A stretch of 64,000 nucleotides of DNA from Vreelandella zhaodongensis (GCF_013415115.1 NZ_JACCDD010000003.1:124001-188000), one strand, 5' to 3'; shown: positions 43,937 through 52,849, counted from the stretch's first letter. The notes: generated by a model from the letters alone, not told the origin. Made by a program: numbers and translations.

Positions 43937-44041
43937 TCTCCAGGTGGGACAATCACAGCTAGCACCGCCAACACGCGCGGCCTTGTAGTGGAGGCGAAGC
44001 CGTAACGAAAAGGACGTCGCCGTGCTTGGCTTGGTTATGTT

Positions 44042-44458
44042 TCATTTGAGCGCCAAACACACACCCAGAATCCCCAGTCCGACACTTATTACTGCCAGCC
44101 ATGTTGCAAGACGGACCACAACTTGAGGATGTCCTGTACTTGCTCGAAACTTCCCCCAGGGTCCATTCGAACCTGAAACCTCAAGGCCATGATTTTGATT
44201 GGTTTCAATGCCACCAAGACGATTGCGGTACCAACCATTCATGACTATCGTATGCCCATTTTGGCTGATACTTACTCGCGGACTTTTGTTGTAATCCTTG
44301 ATGAAGTTTTCGTCCATTTCCAGAGCTTCGCAGTACACCACTTTATTATTCACCTTGCTACGAATCTTGACGATTGAGCGAGGCGCAAAGTCATGCTGGC
44401 TAAGCCATACCCAGCCTTCATTCATGTCCGCGCGAGTTGCAGCTAATACTTTGTACAC
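44042..44458 (-). CDS. hypothetical membrane-anchored protein
   Basis: The 138-residue protein is read from GTG at 44458 with AAGG upstream. Its first 100 residues are polar (VWLSQHDFAPRSIVKIRSKVNNKVVYCEALEMDENFIKDYN) and the last 25 form one membrane helix (LATWLAVISVGLGILGVCLALK). The polar part may be beta-rich. No family is recognised. Base composition is AT-richer than the neighbours and it adjoins a toxin-antitoxin pair, so it may be acquired DNA. Confidence 0.6.
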   Translation of the reverse strand: MYKVLAATRADMNEGWVWLSQHDFAPRSIVKIRSKVNNKVVYCEALEMDENFIKDYNKSPRVSISQNGHTIVMNGWYRNRLGGIETNQNHGLEVSGSNGPWGKFRASTGHPQVVVRLATWLAVISVGLGILGVCLALK

Positions 44459-44885
44459 GGCTTACCCTTCTGAAACATAACAGTTTATTAGTGCGCATGC
44501 GTATTTTTCTGGCGACCGCCAATCCCAAATTCCATCTTCAATCCATTGAAATTTATAAAAATAACACACGACTGGGCAATAAAGGCTGCTAGAAAAATGC
44601 GCGTGCGCGTTAACATTGTCGTTAGCCTTTTAAACATTGCGTATAAACACAAGCCAAAAAAATGTAAGCCACTGCTTTATATTTACTTACAAGTAAATTC
44701 TCTGGAAAAATAAGCATTCATATTTCAAACCCTTCCAGACAAACACGCATAGCGAGCAAAACACCCCAGCTACTCACCATTCTTAAGAAACAAAATAGCA
44801 AAGCCCCCATGCTTGTCACCTTGTATGGGCGAAAACAGGACTAACGTAGCGTAAACCGCATGTGGATAACATAAATGGCAGGCAC
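44459..44885. other. AT-rich non-coding stretch with inverted repeats
   Basis: No ORF of merit is seen over about 425 bases. Two structures stand out: long inverted arms at 44493-44510 and 44591-44608, and an 18-base palindrome ATTTACTTACAAGTAAAT at 44681-44698. Otherwise nothing is recognised. Confidence 0.6.
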
Positions 44886-44920
44886 AAAAAAGCCCGCTGA
44901 TGGCCTCAGCGGGCTTTTTC
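44886..44920. terminator. terminator after tRNA-Ser
   Basis: The stem AAAAAGCCCGCTGA / TCAGCGGGCTTTTT has A and T runs on both sides, so it can end transcription both ways. It directly follows tRNA-Ser on the minus strand. Confidence 0.88.
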
Positions 44921-44929
44921 TATATTCTG

Positions 44930-45017
44930 TGGCGGAGGGGGAGGGATTCGAACCCTCGAAGCCTTTCGACTTACACACTTTCCAGGCGTGCTCCTTCGAC
45001 CACTCGGACACCCCTCC
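44930..45017 (-). tRNA. tRNA-Ser (GGA)
   Basis: The 88-base gene has a long variable arm, GGAGGGG/CCCCTCC acceptor stem, anticodon GGA in the loop CTGGAAA and an encoded CCA, all typical of a class II tRNA-Ser. Confidence 0.96.
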
Positions 45018-45068
45018 GCGTTTTTGCTCGGCTGTTAAGGCGCTGCCTTTCCCAACAGAACGGCGCAT

Positions 45069-45097
45069 ATTCTATGGTCTAAGGCCTAAAATAGCAA
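45069..45097 (-). promoter_or_regulatory. promoter of tRNA-Ser
   Basis: Minus-strand TTGCTA (45092-45097) and TAGAAT (45069-45074) are separated by 17 bases, about 50 bases before the tRNA. Confidence 0.65.
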
Positions 45098-45110
45098 GCC
45101 TTTTAAAGAT

Positions 45111-45632
45111 TTAAGCAACGGGCAGTACAGCGTAGCGCCCGCTGGCTTCTAGGCAAAGCATGTCGCCACAGTAGAGCTGCTGGGTGAGTGCAATGCTGCC
45201 TTTCCCCCGCGCGTGCAGCTTTTCTGCTAGCTGTTCTGGGCCTTGGGGGTCGCTGGGAGTACAAATAATGCGGTAGTCGCTAGTGACTGGCGCAAGGAAG
45301 CGCTGGCTGGCTTCGGCTACCACCACATCTTGTGCCCGCCCCTGGGCACGCAACCATAGCGTTACCCAACACCAGCCCTGCAGCGTGGTTTGTGCCGTTA
45401 GCGCGCCGCCGAAGCCTGTGCCTTTGTCGTTTAGGTTCGGGCTAAGCGCCAGTTGCCACGTCAATGCCCCGCCCTCTTGAGAGGCGCTTTGGAACATACT
45501 CTGAATACCCAGCGCACCCACCATTGGAATCGCCTCCCCTAGCCACTGCTGAAAGGCGTCAAGGTCTTCCTGGGTCTTAGGGAGTGGCAAACGGGGGTAA
45601 GGCACACCTGGTTGGCGTGACTGGCTCATCAC
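45111..45632 (-). CDS. YiiD-C-type hotdog thioesterase
   Basis: The 173-residue protein has a hotdog-fold core: PMVGALGIQSMF, then LALSPNLNDKGTGFGGALTAQTTLQGWCWVTLW (the Asn/Asp and GGA catalytic region near residue 78). DVVVAEASQRFLAPV and KGSIALTQQLYC follow. This fits the YiiD C-terminal thioesterase domain, which hydrolyses acyl-CoA-like thioesters. It starts ten bases after the nitroreductase gene and is probably co-transcribed with it. Confidence 0.82.
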   Translation of the reverse strand: MMSQSRQPGVPYPRLPLPKTQEDLDAFQQWLGEAIPMVGALGIQSMFQSASQEGGALTWQLALSPNLNDKGTGFGGALTAQTTLQGWCWVTLWLRAQGRAQDVVVAEASQRFLAPVTSDYRIICTPSDPQGPEQLAEKLHARGKGSIALTQQLYCGDMLCLEASGRYAVLPVA

Positions 45633-45642
45633 CTGCTCCTCG

Positions 45643-46203
45643 TTAATCCCAACGCTCTACAAAGTCAGCTTGATTATGCTGTGCTAGTGGCTTGTGGCGG
45701 CCTGCCAGGCTACCCAGATAGATAAAAGCAACTACTTCATCTTCTTCACCCAGTTCTAGCCCTTTACGCACCACGGGGTCAAAGGCGTACTTGCCACTGC
45801 GCCACATGGCCCCTAAACCTAGCGCGTGGGAAGCCAACAAAATACCGTGGGCGGCGCATCCGGCGGAAATCACCTGCTCCATTTTCGGCACGCTGGGAAT
45901 ATCTGGGGTGACCTTGGCAATCACAGCAATGATCATCGGCGCACGCAGCGGTTTTTTACGCGCGGAATTTAGTGTGTCGTCGCTGACGCTGGGGTCTTCT
46001 TGGAACTCCGCTTCTGCAAACAGCTCACCCAGGCGCTCGCGCCCTTCACCGATAAATTCGATAAACCGCCAGGGGCGCAGCTCTTTATGGTCTGGGGCGC
46101 GCAGCGCGGCTTGGTAGATAGCGCTGAGCTGTTCGGCACTGGGTGCAGGCTCGGCGAGCTTGCCCATGGAACTGCGTTCGTGAAGCAGCGTGAGTGCGTC
46201 CAT
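45643..46203 (-). CDS. YdjA-type nitroreductase
   Basis: The 186-residue FMN-dependent nitroreductase shows RSSMGKLAEPAPSAEQL (FMN phosphate contact), AALRAPDHKELRPWRFIEF and AAHGILLASHALGLGAMWRSG. FIYLGSLAG lies near the end. The short length and PDHKELRPWRF block match YdjA. The physiological substrate is unknown. AAAGGGGAG precedes the ATG. Confidence 0.9.
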   Translation of the reverse strand: MDALTLLHERSSMGKLAEPAPSAEQLSAIYQAALRAPDHKELRPWRFIEFIGEGRERLGELFAEAEFQEDPSVSDDTLNSARKKPLRAPMIIAVIAKVTPDIPSVPKMEQVISAGCAAHGILLASHALGLGAMWRSGKYAFDPVVRKGLELGEEDEVVAFIYLGSLAGRHKPLAQHNQADFVERWD

Positions 46204-46250
46204 TATGACTCCCCTTTTATTGATCGTTGGGCGCTAGGTTAGCGCCGTTG

Positions 46251-47084
46251 CTACTGCCTTGCTAGGCGCAAGGGGCTGGGCGGCGTTAAACCAGGCGTTG
46301 CTCGCCATGGGCTGATATCAAGCCCACCACGGCGTACATAACGTGCCAGCACCAGCAGCTTTTCAGGCTTAGCCAGTTGCATCAGGTCGGTAAAAATATG
46401 CTCGACACAGTGCTCGTGAAAGTCCTGGTGCTGACGATAACCGATTAGGTAGCGCAGTAGCCCTTCACGGTCGATTTTAGGGCCTTTATAGCGAATGAGA
46501 ACACTGCCCCAATCGGGCTGGCCGGTCACCGGGCAGTTAGATTTAAGCAGATGGGAGTACAGCGTCTCCTCGACGATCTCTTCTCCTACCACCAAATGCG
46601 CGGCGCTGGGGGTGTAATCACTGATGTCGATATCCAGGTCATCCAGGCACTCGCCCGGTAGGCGTTGGGGGGCAAGTTCGGCGTCATCGACTGCCAATAG
46701 TTCTACGCTAACGCGAGCCCCAGCCGCCGTGGCTAAGTCGCGAAAAAGCGTGCTTTGCACCTCTTCTCGGCTGGTAAAGCGCGTTTGGTTCAGGCTATTG
46801 AGATAGAGCTTCCAGGATTTGGACTCAATCAGGTTAGGCGAATCAGCGGGCAGACGAAAACGGGCAACCGCGACGATGGGTTTACCACGGCCATTCAGCC
46901 AGGACACTTCAAAGGCGTGCCACTCATCTTCCCCCACAAACGGCAGATTATTGTCTTCAATGCCTAATGGGGCACGGTTCGCAGCACGGGGAATAGGATA
47001 CAAAAGCCCTGCGTCATACTGCTCTGGGTAAGCGGAATCGCGCCCCAGGGGCGCGTGTTCTAAGGTATCGGGGCGATGTGCCAT
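46251..47084 (-). CDS. queF: NADPH-dependent 7-cyano-7-deazaguanine reductase
   Basis: QueF reduces preQ0 to preQ1 in queuosine synthesis. At 277 residues this is the long bimodular form of gammaproteobacteria. The catalytic Cys lies in KSNCPVTGQPDWGSV near residue 185 and the substrate-binding part in DFHEHCVEHIFTDLMQL near 227. The C-terminal YVRRGGLDISPWR is also typical. The N-terminus LGRDSAYPEQYDAGLLYPIPR matches the family. Confidence 0.96.
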   Translation of the reverse strand: MAHRPDTLEHAPLGRDSAYPEQYDAGLLYPIPRAANRAPLGIEDNNLPFVGEDEWHAFEVSWLNGRGKPIVAVARFRLPADSPNLIESKSWKLYLNSLNQTRFTSREEVQSTLFRDLATAAGARVSVELLAVDDAELAPQRLPGECLDDLDIDISDYTPSAAHLVVGEEIVEETLYSHLLKSNCPVTGQPDWGSVLIRYKGPKIDREGLLRYLIGYRQHQDFHEHCVEHIFTDLMQLAKPEKLLVLARYVRRGGLDISPWRATPGLTPPSPLRLARQ

Positions 47085-47166
47085 GACTTGCTGCTCTCTA
47101 TATTAGTACTTATGGGTGCCGTCTATCTGTGCCTATTGAGTGCCCTCTACTGGGGCTATTACATGA

Positions 47167-47940
47167 TTAACTGCGAATACCTTTGCCGCGTTCTAGCATG
47201 GTGAGTGCCACCATAAACAGCGCGAAAATAAAGGCAACAATGGCGGCTAGCGCCCAGCCTACCGGAATATCGGAAACGCCCAAAAAGCCGTAGCGGAAGA
47301 CATTCACCATATACAGTATCGGGTTGAGCATGGAGACGCCTTGCCAGAAATCGGGCAGCATCGAAATCGAGTAAAACACGCCGCCCAAGTATGTCAGCGG
47401 GGTCAAAATAAACGTCGGTACGATGGAGATATCGTCGAATTTATTAGCAAACAGCGCGTTAATAAAACCGCCGATCGAAAACAGCGCCGAGGTGAGCACC
47501 ACCACCAACACCGTGAGCAGTGAATGCTCGACCGTTAAGCGGGTAAAAAACAGTGAGACCAGTGTGACAATGAGCCCAACCCCCAGGCCACGCGCCATTC
47601 CACCCAGCACAAAGCCAGATAAGATCACCCAGTTAGGCATCGGCGAGACCATCATTTCTTCAATAGAGCGCTGAAACTTATTGGAAAAGAAGCTCGACGC
47701 CACGTTGGAGTAGCTGTTGGTAATCACAGACATCATAATCAGCCCAGGCACAATGAAGTCCATGTAGCTGAAGCCGTCCATTTCGCCAATGCGCGAACCG
47801 ATCAGGTTGCCAAAAATAATGAAGTACATCGCCATGGTAATTGACGGCGGCAGTAAGGTTTGCGGCCAAATCCGCGTAAAGCGCTTGATCTCTTTAAGCA
47901 CTAGGGTCCACAGGGCGATGAGGGTTTGCGTTGCATTCAT
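47167..47940 (-). CDS. yadH: ABC-2 type transporter permease (YadH type)
   Basis: The 257-residue inner-membrane protein has about six helices and the ABC-2 signature KFQRSIEEMMVSPMPNWVILSGFVLGG near residue 90. Its start overlaps the ATPase stop by four bases. YadH with YadG forms an exporter of unknown substrate in E. coli. Confidence 0.92.
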   Translation of the reverse strand: MNATQTLIALWTLVLKEIKRFTRIWPQTLLPPSITMAMYFIIFGNLIGSRIGEMDGFSYMDFIVPGLIMMSVITNSYSNVASSFFSNKFQRSIEEMMVSPMPNWVILSGFVLGGMARGLGVGLIVTLVSLFFTRLTVEHSLLTVLVVVLTSALFSIGGFINALFANKFDDISIVPTFILTPLTYLGGVFYSISMLPDFWQGVSMLNPILYMVNVFRYGFLGVSDIPVGWALAAIVAFIFALFMVALTMLERGKGIRS

Positions 47941-48899
47941 GCCCGCGCCTCCTGCTGCTCACGCTGATCAATCGCTTGCTGGCTGCTTTCCACCATGGAA
48001 ACAAACATCTCTTCTAAGCGGTTGGCACGGTTGCGCATGGAAACCACGGTTATCCCCTGCTCGCTTAAAGCACTGAATACGTCATTAAGTTGCTGGCCAC
48101 GATGAATCACCAACGCTAGCTGAGAAGGCTCTATCTGCTGTACTTCAAACCCTTCAATAATGGGCGCTTGCTTCACCGGTGCAGCAAGGTCCAGCAAGAA
48201 GGTTTCAGTGTTCAGCTCCGCCAGCAGCTTGCGCACGCTGGTGTTACGCACAATTTCGCCGTGATTGATAATGGCAATATTCCGGCACAGGCTCTCAGCT
48301 TCTTCGAGGTAGTGTGTGGTGAGAATAATAGTGGTACCTTCATCGCGGTTAATGCGCCGCATGTATTCCCACATACTGCGGCGCAGCTCGATGTCTACGC
48401 CTGCCGTTGGCTCATCAAGAATCAACAGTTTTGGGCGGTGCATCAGCGCACGGGCAATCATCAATCGACGCTTCATACCGCCAGAAAGCATACGCGCACT
48501 GCCGTTGCGCTTATCCCACAACCCGAGGTCGTTAAGCAGTTGCTTTGCACGGGGCAGCGCCTCTTTGCGGGTCATACCGTAGTAACCCGCCTGGGCCAGC
48601 ACGATATCAATCACCTTCTCAAACTGGTTGAAGTTGAACTCTTGCGGAACCACGCCAAGCTGATATTTGGCTTTAGCGAAGTCTTTGTCGGTATCGATAC
48701 CAAAAATCGACACCTTCCCCGCCGACTTCTGTACCAGTGAGCACACCGCGCCAAGCGTGGTGGATTTACCTGCACCGTTAGGCCCCAGCAGCGCAAAAAA
48801 ATCGCCCTGCTGGACGTCTAAATCGATACCTTTTAACGCGTGAAAGCCGTTGCCATACACTTTAGTGAGGCCACGGATAGACAATGCCGGTTCGGCCAT
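47937..48899 (-). CDS. yadG: ABC-2 type transporter ATPase (YadG type)
   Basis: The 320-residue ATPase has Walker A GPNGAGKSTT near residue 40, signature LSGGMKRRLMIARAL near 139, Walker B LLILDEPTAGVD near 158 and switch His in TTHYLEEAE. The C-terminal 100 residues form a regulatory domain. It couples with the overlapping permease gene. A perfect TTTCAAG-CCG-CTTGAAA palindrome at 48972-48988 lies some 75 bases upstream. Confidence 0.94.
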   Translation of the reverse strand: MAEPALSIRGLTKVYGNGFHALKGIDLDVQQGDFFALLGPNGAGKSTTLGAVCSLVQKSAGKVSIFGIDTDKDFAKAKYQLGVVPQEFNFNQFEKVIDIVLAQAGYYGMTRKEALPRAKQLLNDLGLWDKRNGSARMLSGGMKRRLMIARALMHRPKLLILDEPTAGVDIELRRSMWEYMRRINRDEGTTIILTTHYLEEAESLCRNIAIINHGEIVRNTSVRKLLAELNTETFLLDLAAPVKQAPIIEGFEVQQIEPSQLALVIHRGQQLNDVFSALSEQGITVVSMRNRANRLEEMFVSMVESSQQAIDQREQQEARA

Positions 48900-49142
48900 G
48901 AATATGTCCTGTCAGCAAATGGGGAGCACGAAAACGAGCTAGGAGAAGGAATATCGGGGCAATCGTATATTTTTCAAGCCGCTTGAAAGACAGCCACGCA
49001 AAAATATCGCCAGTTAATGTGCGATGCAGTACCCAAACAGTAAGAGAAGGTAAAAAGAAAATGTTTGCTTTGATCAGGAAAGGAGACAGACTGGGCTGGC
49101 GTTCCAGCTCTCGCCTCTTGGCAACTATATAGAACCGTTGTA

Positions 49143-49217
49143 TGGAGCGGGAAAGGAGATTCGAACTCCCGACCCTCGCCTTGGCAAGGCGATGCTCTAC
49201 CACTGAGCTATTCCCGC
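49143..49217 (-). tRNA. tRNA-Gly (GCC), copy 1
   Basis: Minus-strand cloverleaf GCGGGAATAGCTCAGTGG, anticodon GCC in loop TTGCCAA, encoded CCA, 75 bases. Its T-stem (GGGAG/CTCCT) differs from copies 2 and 3 (GAGAG/CTCTT) with pairing kept. Confidence 0.96.
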
Positions 49218-49264
49218 GACGCAAACGGTGTTGCAAAAAAGCAGTACTACGAAAAAGTGCGAGA

Positions 49265-49340
49265 TGGCGTCCCATAGGGGGTTCGAACCCCTGTTACCGC
49301 CGTGAAAGGGCGGTGTCCTAGACCACTAGACGAATGGGAC
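49265..49340 (-). tRNA. tRNA-Glu (UUC), copy 1
   Basis: Minus-strand GTCCCATTCGTCTAGTGG, anticodon TTC in loop CTTTCAC, encoded CCA, 76 bases. Part of a three-fold Glu-Gly array. Confidence 0.96.
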
Positions 49341-49361
49341 GTTGTAAGCATATTGAATGCT

Positions 49362-49436
49362 TGGAGCGGGAAAAGAGATTCGAACTCTCGACCCTCGCCT
49401 TGGCAAGGCGATGCTCTACCACTGAGCTATTCCCGC
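49362..49436 (-). tRNA. tRNA-Gly (GCC), copy 2
   Basis: Same cloverleaf as copy 3 by inspection, anticodon GCC, encoded CCA. The 21-base spacer to tRNA-Glu copy 1 is almost identical to the spacer between Glu copy 2 and Gly copy 3. Confidence 0.96.
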
Positions 49437-49463
49437 TTAATCTGTATTACTCGCAAATCGGAT

Positions 49464-49539
49464 TGGCGTCCCATAGGGGGTTCGAACCCCTGTTACCGCC
49501 GTGAAAGGGCGGTGTCCTAGACCACTAGACGAATGGGAC
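49464..49539 (-). tRNA. tRNA-Glu (UUC), copy 2
   Basis: Identical in appearance to copies 1 and 3, anticodon TTC, encoded CCA. It lies 199 bases from copy 1, the repeat unit length of the array. Confidence 0.96.
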
Positions 49540-49560
49540 GCTGTAAGCATATTGAATGCT

Positions 49561-49635
49561 TGGAGCGGGAAAAGAGATTCGAACTCTCGACCCTCGCCTT
49601 GGCAAGGCGATGCTCTACCACTGAGCTATTCCCGC
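49561..49635 (-). tRNA. tRNA-Gly (GCC), copy 3
   Basis: Anticodon GCC, encoded CCA, same T-stem as copy 2. It lies exactly 199 bases from copy 2. Confidence 0.96.
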
Positions 49636-49660
49636 AATTCCGATACCTTAACGATGAAAG

Positions 49661-49736
49661 TGGCGTCCCATAGGGGGTTCGAACCCCTGTTACCGCCGTG
49701 AAAGGGCGGTGTCCTAGACCACTAGACGAATGGGAC
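49661..49736 (-). tRNA. tRNA-Glu (UUC), copy 3
   Basis: Promoter-proximal gene of the array, anticodon TTC, encoded CCA. A near-consensus promoter lies just upstream at 49765-49793. Confidence 0.96.
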
Positions 49737-49764
49737 GTTTCATTGCCTCGTCGAGGTGGCGCGT

Positions 49765-49793
49765 ATATTACTCAGCCGCTGGCGAGCTGTCAA
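49765..49793 (-). promoter_or_regulatory. promoter of the tRNA-Glu/Gly array
   Basis: Minus-strand TTGACA (49788-49793) and TAATAT (49765-49770) with a 17-base spacer. The -35 matches consensus exactly. One transcript probably carries all six tRNAs. Confidence 0.85.
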
Positions 49794-49990
49794 GCAGTCT
49801 GAAATCAAAACGCTTTTACTGGAGTGAATAGCGTCTTCGAGATGGCCGACGCGGTGCGCTGGTTCATCAAAGTGCTTCTTTTCGCACATGCTGAACCAGC
49901 GCAGGTTAGCTATTGTCACTCTGATGAGTGATACGCTAGCCTGCTTAGTAAGCCTCTGTTTAACGGTAACCAGAGGGAGAGGAGACCTCC

Positions 49991-50389
49991 ATGGCGAAAA
50001 TAGAAAAATCCCCCGATGAATGGCGCAAGCAACTCACCCCTGAACAGTACCGCGTGGCGCGTGAAAAAGGCACTGAACGCCCGTTTAGCGGTGATTACCA
50101 GGTCAGTAATGCCCAGGGTATTTACCACTGCGTTTGCTGCCATGCGCCGCTATTTGAAAACGAGCACAAATTCGATGCAGGTTGTGGCTGGCCAAGCTTT
50201 GACCGCCCATTGGGTAAACGCTGCGTCGAAGAGCATCACGACACCTCGCAGGGTATGCAGCGTACGGAAGTCGTCTGCTCGCACTGCGACGCCCATCTGG
50301 GACACGTGTTTCCTGATGGCCCCCCCGAGACAACGGGTTTGCGCTACTGCATTAACTCTGTGTCGTTAGAATTTCACCCTGACGAATAA
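49991..50389 (+). CDS. msrB: peptide-methionine (R)-S-oxide reductase
   Basis: MsrB reduces methionine-R-sulfoxide in proteins. The 132-residue protein has two zinc-binding CxxC pairs (CVCCHAPLF and [18 protein letters not shown]) and the catalytic Cys in [13 protein letters not shown] near residue 121. [10 protein letters not shown] near residue 64 is typical. GAGAGGAGA precedes the ATG. Confidence 0.97.
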   Translation: MAKIEKSPDEWRKQLTPEQYRVAREKGTERPFSGDYQVSNAQGIYHCVCCHAPLFENEHKFDAGCGWPSFDRPLGKRCVEEHHDTSQGMQRTEVVCSHCDAHLGHVFPDGPPETTGLRYCINSVSLEFHPDE

Positions 50390-50502
50390 CCGCCACTAAA
50401 TCCTCGATCAACACCAGCAAGGCGGGTGCTACAATGGCTTCCCGCTTTTTTGTGCTTGTATTTTTGTGCTTATATTTGTTTTGCGCTAATTAGGAGAAAC
50501 CC

Positions 50503-51456
50503 ATGCTCGGCTGGTTCCCCGGACATATGAACAAGGCCCGCCGCCAGATAAAGGACGCGCTGCCAGAAATTGATGTCGTCATCGAGGTACTGGATGCGCG
50601 CCTGCCCTACTCTAGCGCCAACCCCATGCTAGCCGAGCTAACGCGTCATAAGCCGGTACTCAAAATTCTTTCTCGGGCGGATCTTGCCGACCCTGAGCGC
50701 ACTGCTGAATGGGTAGCCTTTTTCGATGCCCAGGAAGACACCCGCGCGCTGGCAATTACCACCACCAACACACGCGAACTGAAGAAAATCCCCAAGCTAT
50801 GCCACGAGCTGGCGGGCGCAGTGCGCGCTGATCGAGATGTGCGCGTGATGGTGATGGGTATTCCCAACGTAGGGAAGTCGACACTGATCAACGGGCTTGC
50901 TGGCCGTAAAATTGCCAAAACCGGCAACGAACCCGCCGTCACCAAGCGCCAGCAAAAGGTGCGTATCGACGGCCGCGTCGCGCTGATCGACACCCCTGGG
51001 GTGCTATGGCCGAAAATTGAAGACCAAGCCAGTGCCTACCGCTTGGCCGCCAGTGGCGCCATTCGTGATACCGCGATTGAATATACCGATGTCGCTATTA
51101 TTACCAGCGCGGAGCTTGCCAAGCGCTACCCCACAGAATTAACCGCTCGCTATAAGCTAAAGGCGTTGCCCACCTATGAGGTGCCTATAGCGCAAGACGT
51201 GGATGCTGATGGCCCTCAAAAGCCTGATTTCTTAGCTATTGCCGGTTTTGACGGACACGCCATATTGAAAGAGATCGCCGGGAAACGCGGCGGCTTACGC
51301 CCTGGCGGCGAGGCCGACCTACACCGCGGTGCCGAAGTGCTGCTTCACGAACTACGTGATGGAAAGCTCGGTAGACTCACCCTGGAAACGCCAGACGACA
51401 TTCCTCCGCCACCACTACAAAACGACGAAGACAGCTCGGTACAATCCGACGCATAA
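50503..51456 (+). CDS. ylqF: ribosome biogenesis GTPase (YlqF/RbgA type)
   Basis: The 317-residue circularly permuted GTPase has the order G4-G1-G3. The start WFPGHMNKARRQIKDALPEIDVVIEVLDARLPYSS is the family signature. Next come LSRADLADP (G4 position; the canonical NKxD is changed to SRAD), the P-loop [18 protein letters not shown] near residue 122 and DTPGVLWPKI near 164. RbgA acts in late 50S assembly in Bacillus. The C-terminal tail is acidic. Confidence 0.92.
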   Translation: MLGWFPGHMNKARRQIKDALPEIDVVIEVLDARLPYSSANPMLAELTRHKPVLKILSRADLADPERTAEWVAFFDAQEDTRALAITTTNTRELKKIPKLCHELAGAVRADRDVRVMVMGIPNVGKSTLINGLAGRKIAKTGNEPAVTKRQQKVRIDGRVALIDTPGVLWPKIEDQASAYRLAASGAIRDTAIEYTDVAIITSAELAKRYPTELTARYKLKALPTYEVPIAQDVDADGPQKPDFLAIAGFDGHAILKEIAGKRGGLRPGGEADLHRGAEVLLHELRDGKLGRLTLETPDDIPPPPLQNDEDSSVQSDA

Positions 51457-51512
51457 TGAGCTAATCATCGTTAACACTCACGGCCACTGGACATATTTGG
51501 ATATCACACCTC

Positions 51513-52760
51513 ATGGACACCCCACAGCCTACAGAATCGCACACGCTTAAAAAATCACACAAACTGCATAACGTCTGCTACGACATTCGCGGCCCAGTGC
51601 TTGACCACGCCAAGCGCCTGGAAGAGGAAGGCCAACGAGTTCTGAAGCTCAACATTGGTAACCCGGCACCATTTGGTTTTGAGGCGCCGGAAGAGATCCT
51701 TCAAGACGTGATGCGCAACCTGCCCACTGCCCAGGGCTACTGTGATTCCAAAGGTCTCTACTCGGCACGTAAGGCAATCATGCAGGAGTGCCAACGTAAA
51801 CAGATACCCAACGTCGGCATCGAAGATGTTTATATCGGCAATGGTGTTTCCGAGCTGATTGTGATGGCTATGCAAGCGCTGTTAAACGACGGTGATGAAG
51901 TACTGATCCCTGCTCCCGATTATCCGTTGTGGACCGCTGCAGCACATCTATCCGGTGGTCACGGTGTTCACTACCGGTGCGATGAGCAAGCTGACTGGGC
52001 ACCTGACATGGCTGACATCCGTGCCAAGATAACCAGCCGAACACGTGCTATTGTGCTGATTAACCCCAACAACCCCACCGGTGCGGTCTACCCACCCGAG
52101 GTGGTTCGGGAGGCTCTGGATATCGCCAAAGAGCATCATCTGGTGGTATTTTCTGATGAGATCTACGACAAGATTCTCTATGACGGTGTTGAGCACATCT
52201 CAACAGGCGCGCTGGCCGATGATGACCAGTTAGTGATCACTATGAACGGGCTGTCAAAGAGCTACCGCTGCGCAGGTTTCCGCTCAGGCTGGATGACCCT
52301 CTCCGGTACGATTGCCAAGCAGCGCGCAAAAGACTTTATTCAAGGGCTGACCATGCTGGCCTCTATGCGCTTGTGTGCCAACGTACCTGCTCAGCACGCC
52401 ATTCAAACAGCACTGGGCGGCTACCAGTCAATCAATGATTTAATATTGCCAGGCGGGCGTTTGCTGGCCCAGCGGGATATTACCGTAGAGAAGCTAAATG
52501 CCATTCCCGGGGTTTCCTGTGTAACGCCAAAAGGAGCGCTTTACGCCTTCCCACGCCTAGACCCGAAAGTATTCAATATTAAAGATGACCAGCAGCTGGT
52601 GCTGGACTTGTTGCTCCAGGAAAAAATCCTGCTGGTGCAAGGCACCGCCTTCAACTGGCCAGAGCCTGATCACGTGCGCATTGTCACACTTCCCTGGGCC
52701 GACCAGCTCGGTGATGCCCTGGACCGTTTTGCCAACTTCCTGTCCCATTACCGTCAATAA
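51513..52760 (+). CDS. alaA: glutamate-pyruvate aminotransferase AlaA
   Basis: The 415-residue PLP enzyme of aminotransferase class I makes alanine from pyruvate and glutamate. It shows LNIGNPAPFGFEAPEEI, GYCDSKGLYSARKAI, INPNNPTGAVYP near residue 176, SDEIYDKILYD near 215 and the PLP lysine in MNGLSKSYRCAGFRSGWM near 251. The SDEIYDKILYD and CDSKGL motifs match E. coli AlaA (YfbQ). It is probably monocistronic. Confidence 0.95.
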   Translation: MDTPQPTESHTLKKSHKLHNVCYDIRGPVLDHAKRLEEEGQRVLKLNIGNPAPFGFEAPEEILQDVMRNLPTAQGYCDSKGLYSARKAIMQECQRKQIPNVGIEDVYIGNGVSELIVMAMQALLNDGDEVLIPAPDYPLWTAAAHLSGGHGVHYRCDEQADWAPDMADIRAKITSRTRAIVLINPNNPTGAVYPPEVVREALDIAKEHHLVVFSDEIYDKILYDGVEHISTGALADDDQLVITMNGLSKSYRCAGFRSGWMTLSGTIAKQRAKDFIQGLTMLASMRLCANVPAQHAIQTALGGYQSINDLILPGGRLLAQRDITVEKLNAIPGVSCVTPKGALYAFPRLDPKVFNIKDDQQLVLDLLLQEKILLVQGTAFNWPEPDHVRIVTLPWADQLGDALDRFANFLSHYRQ

Positions 52761-52849
52761 AATCGGGGACTTGAAACTGTCATCCATTGCACGTATCTAA
52801 GCCATCATTCCACTGACGCTTTTATGACCTTTGACGGAGAACCCAAACG

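Noticed and set aside
44459-44620. Possible integron attC site beside the toxin-antitoxin region
   Set aside because: Imperfect inverted repeats are present, but the required GTTRRRY and RYYYAAC core ends are not found and no integrase is nearby.
49302-49701. Plus-strand ORFs with repeated SGKRDSNSRPSPWQGDALPLSYS
   Set aside because: These read across the antisense of tRNA-Glu and tRNA-Gly genes and have no independent support.
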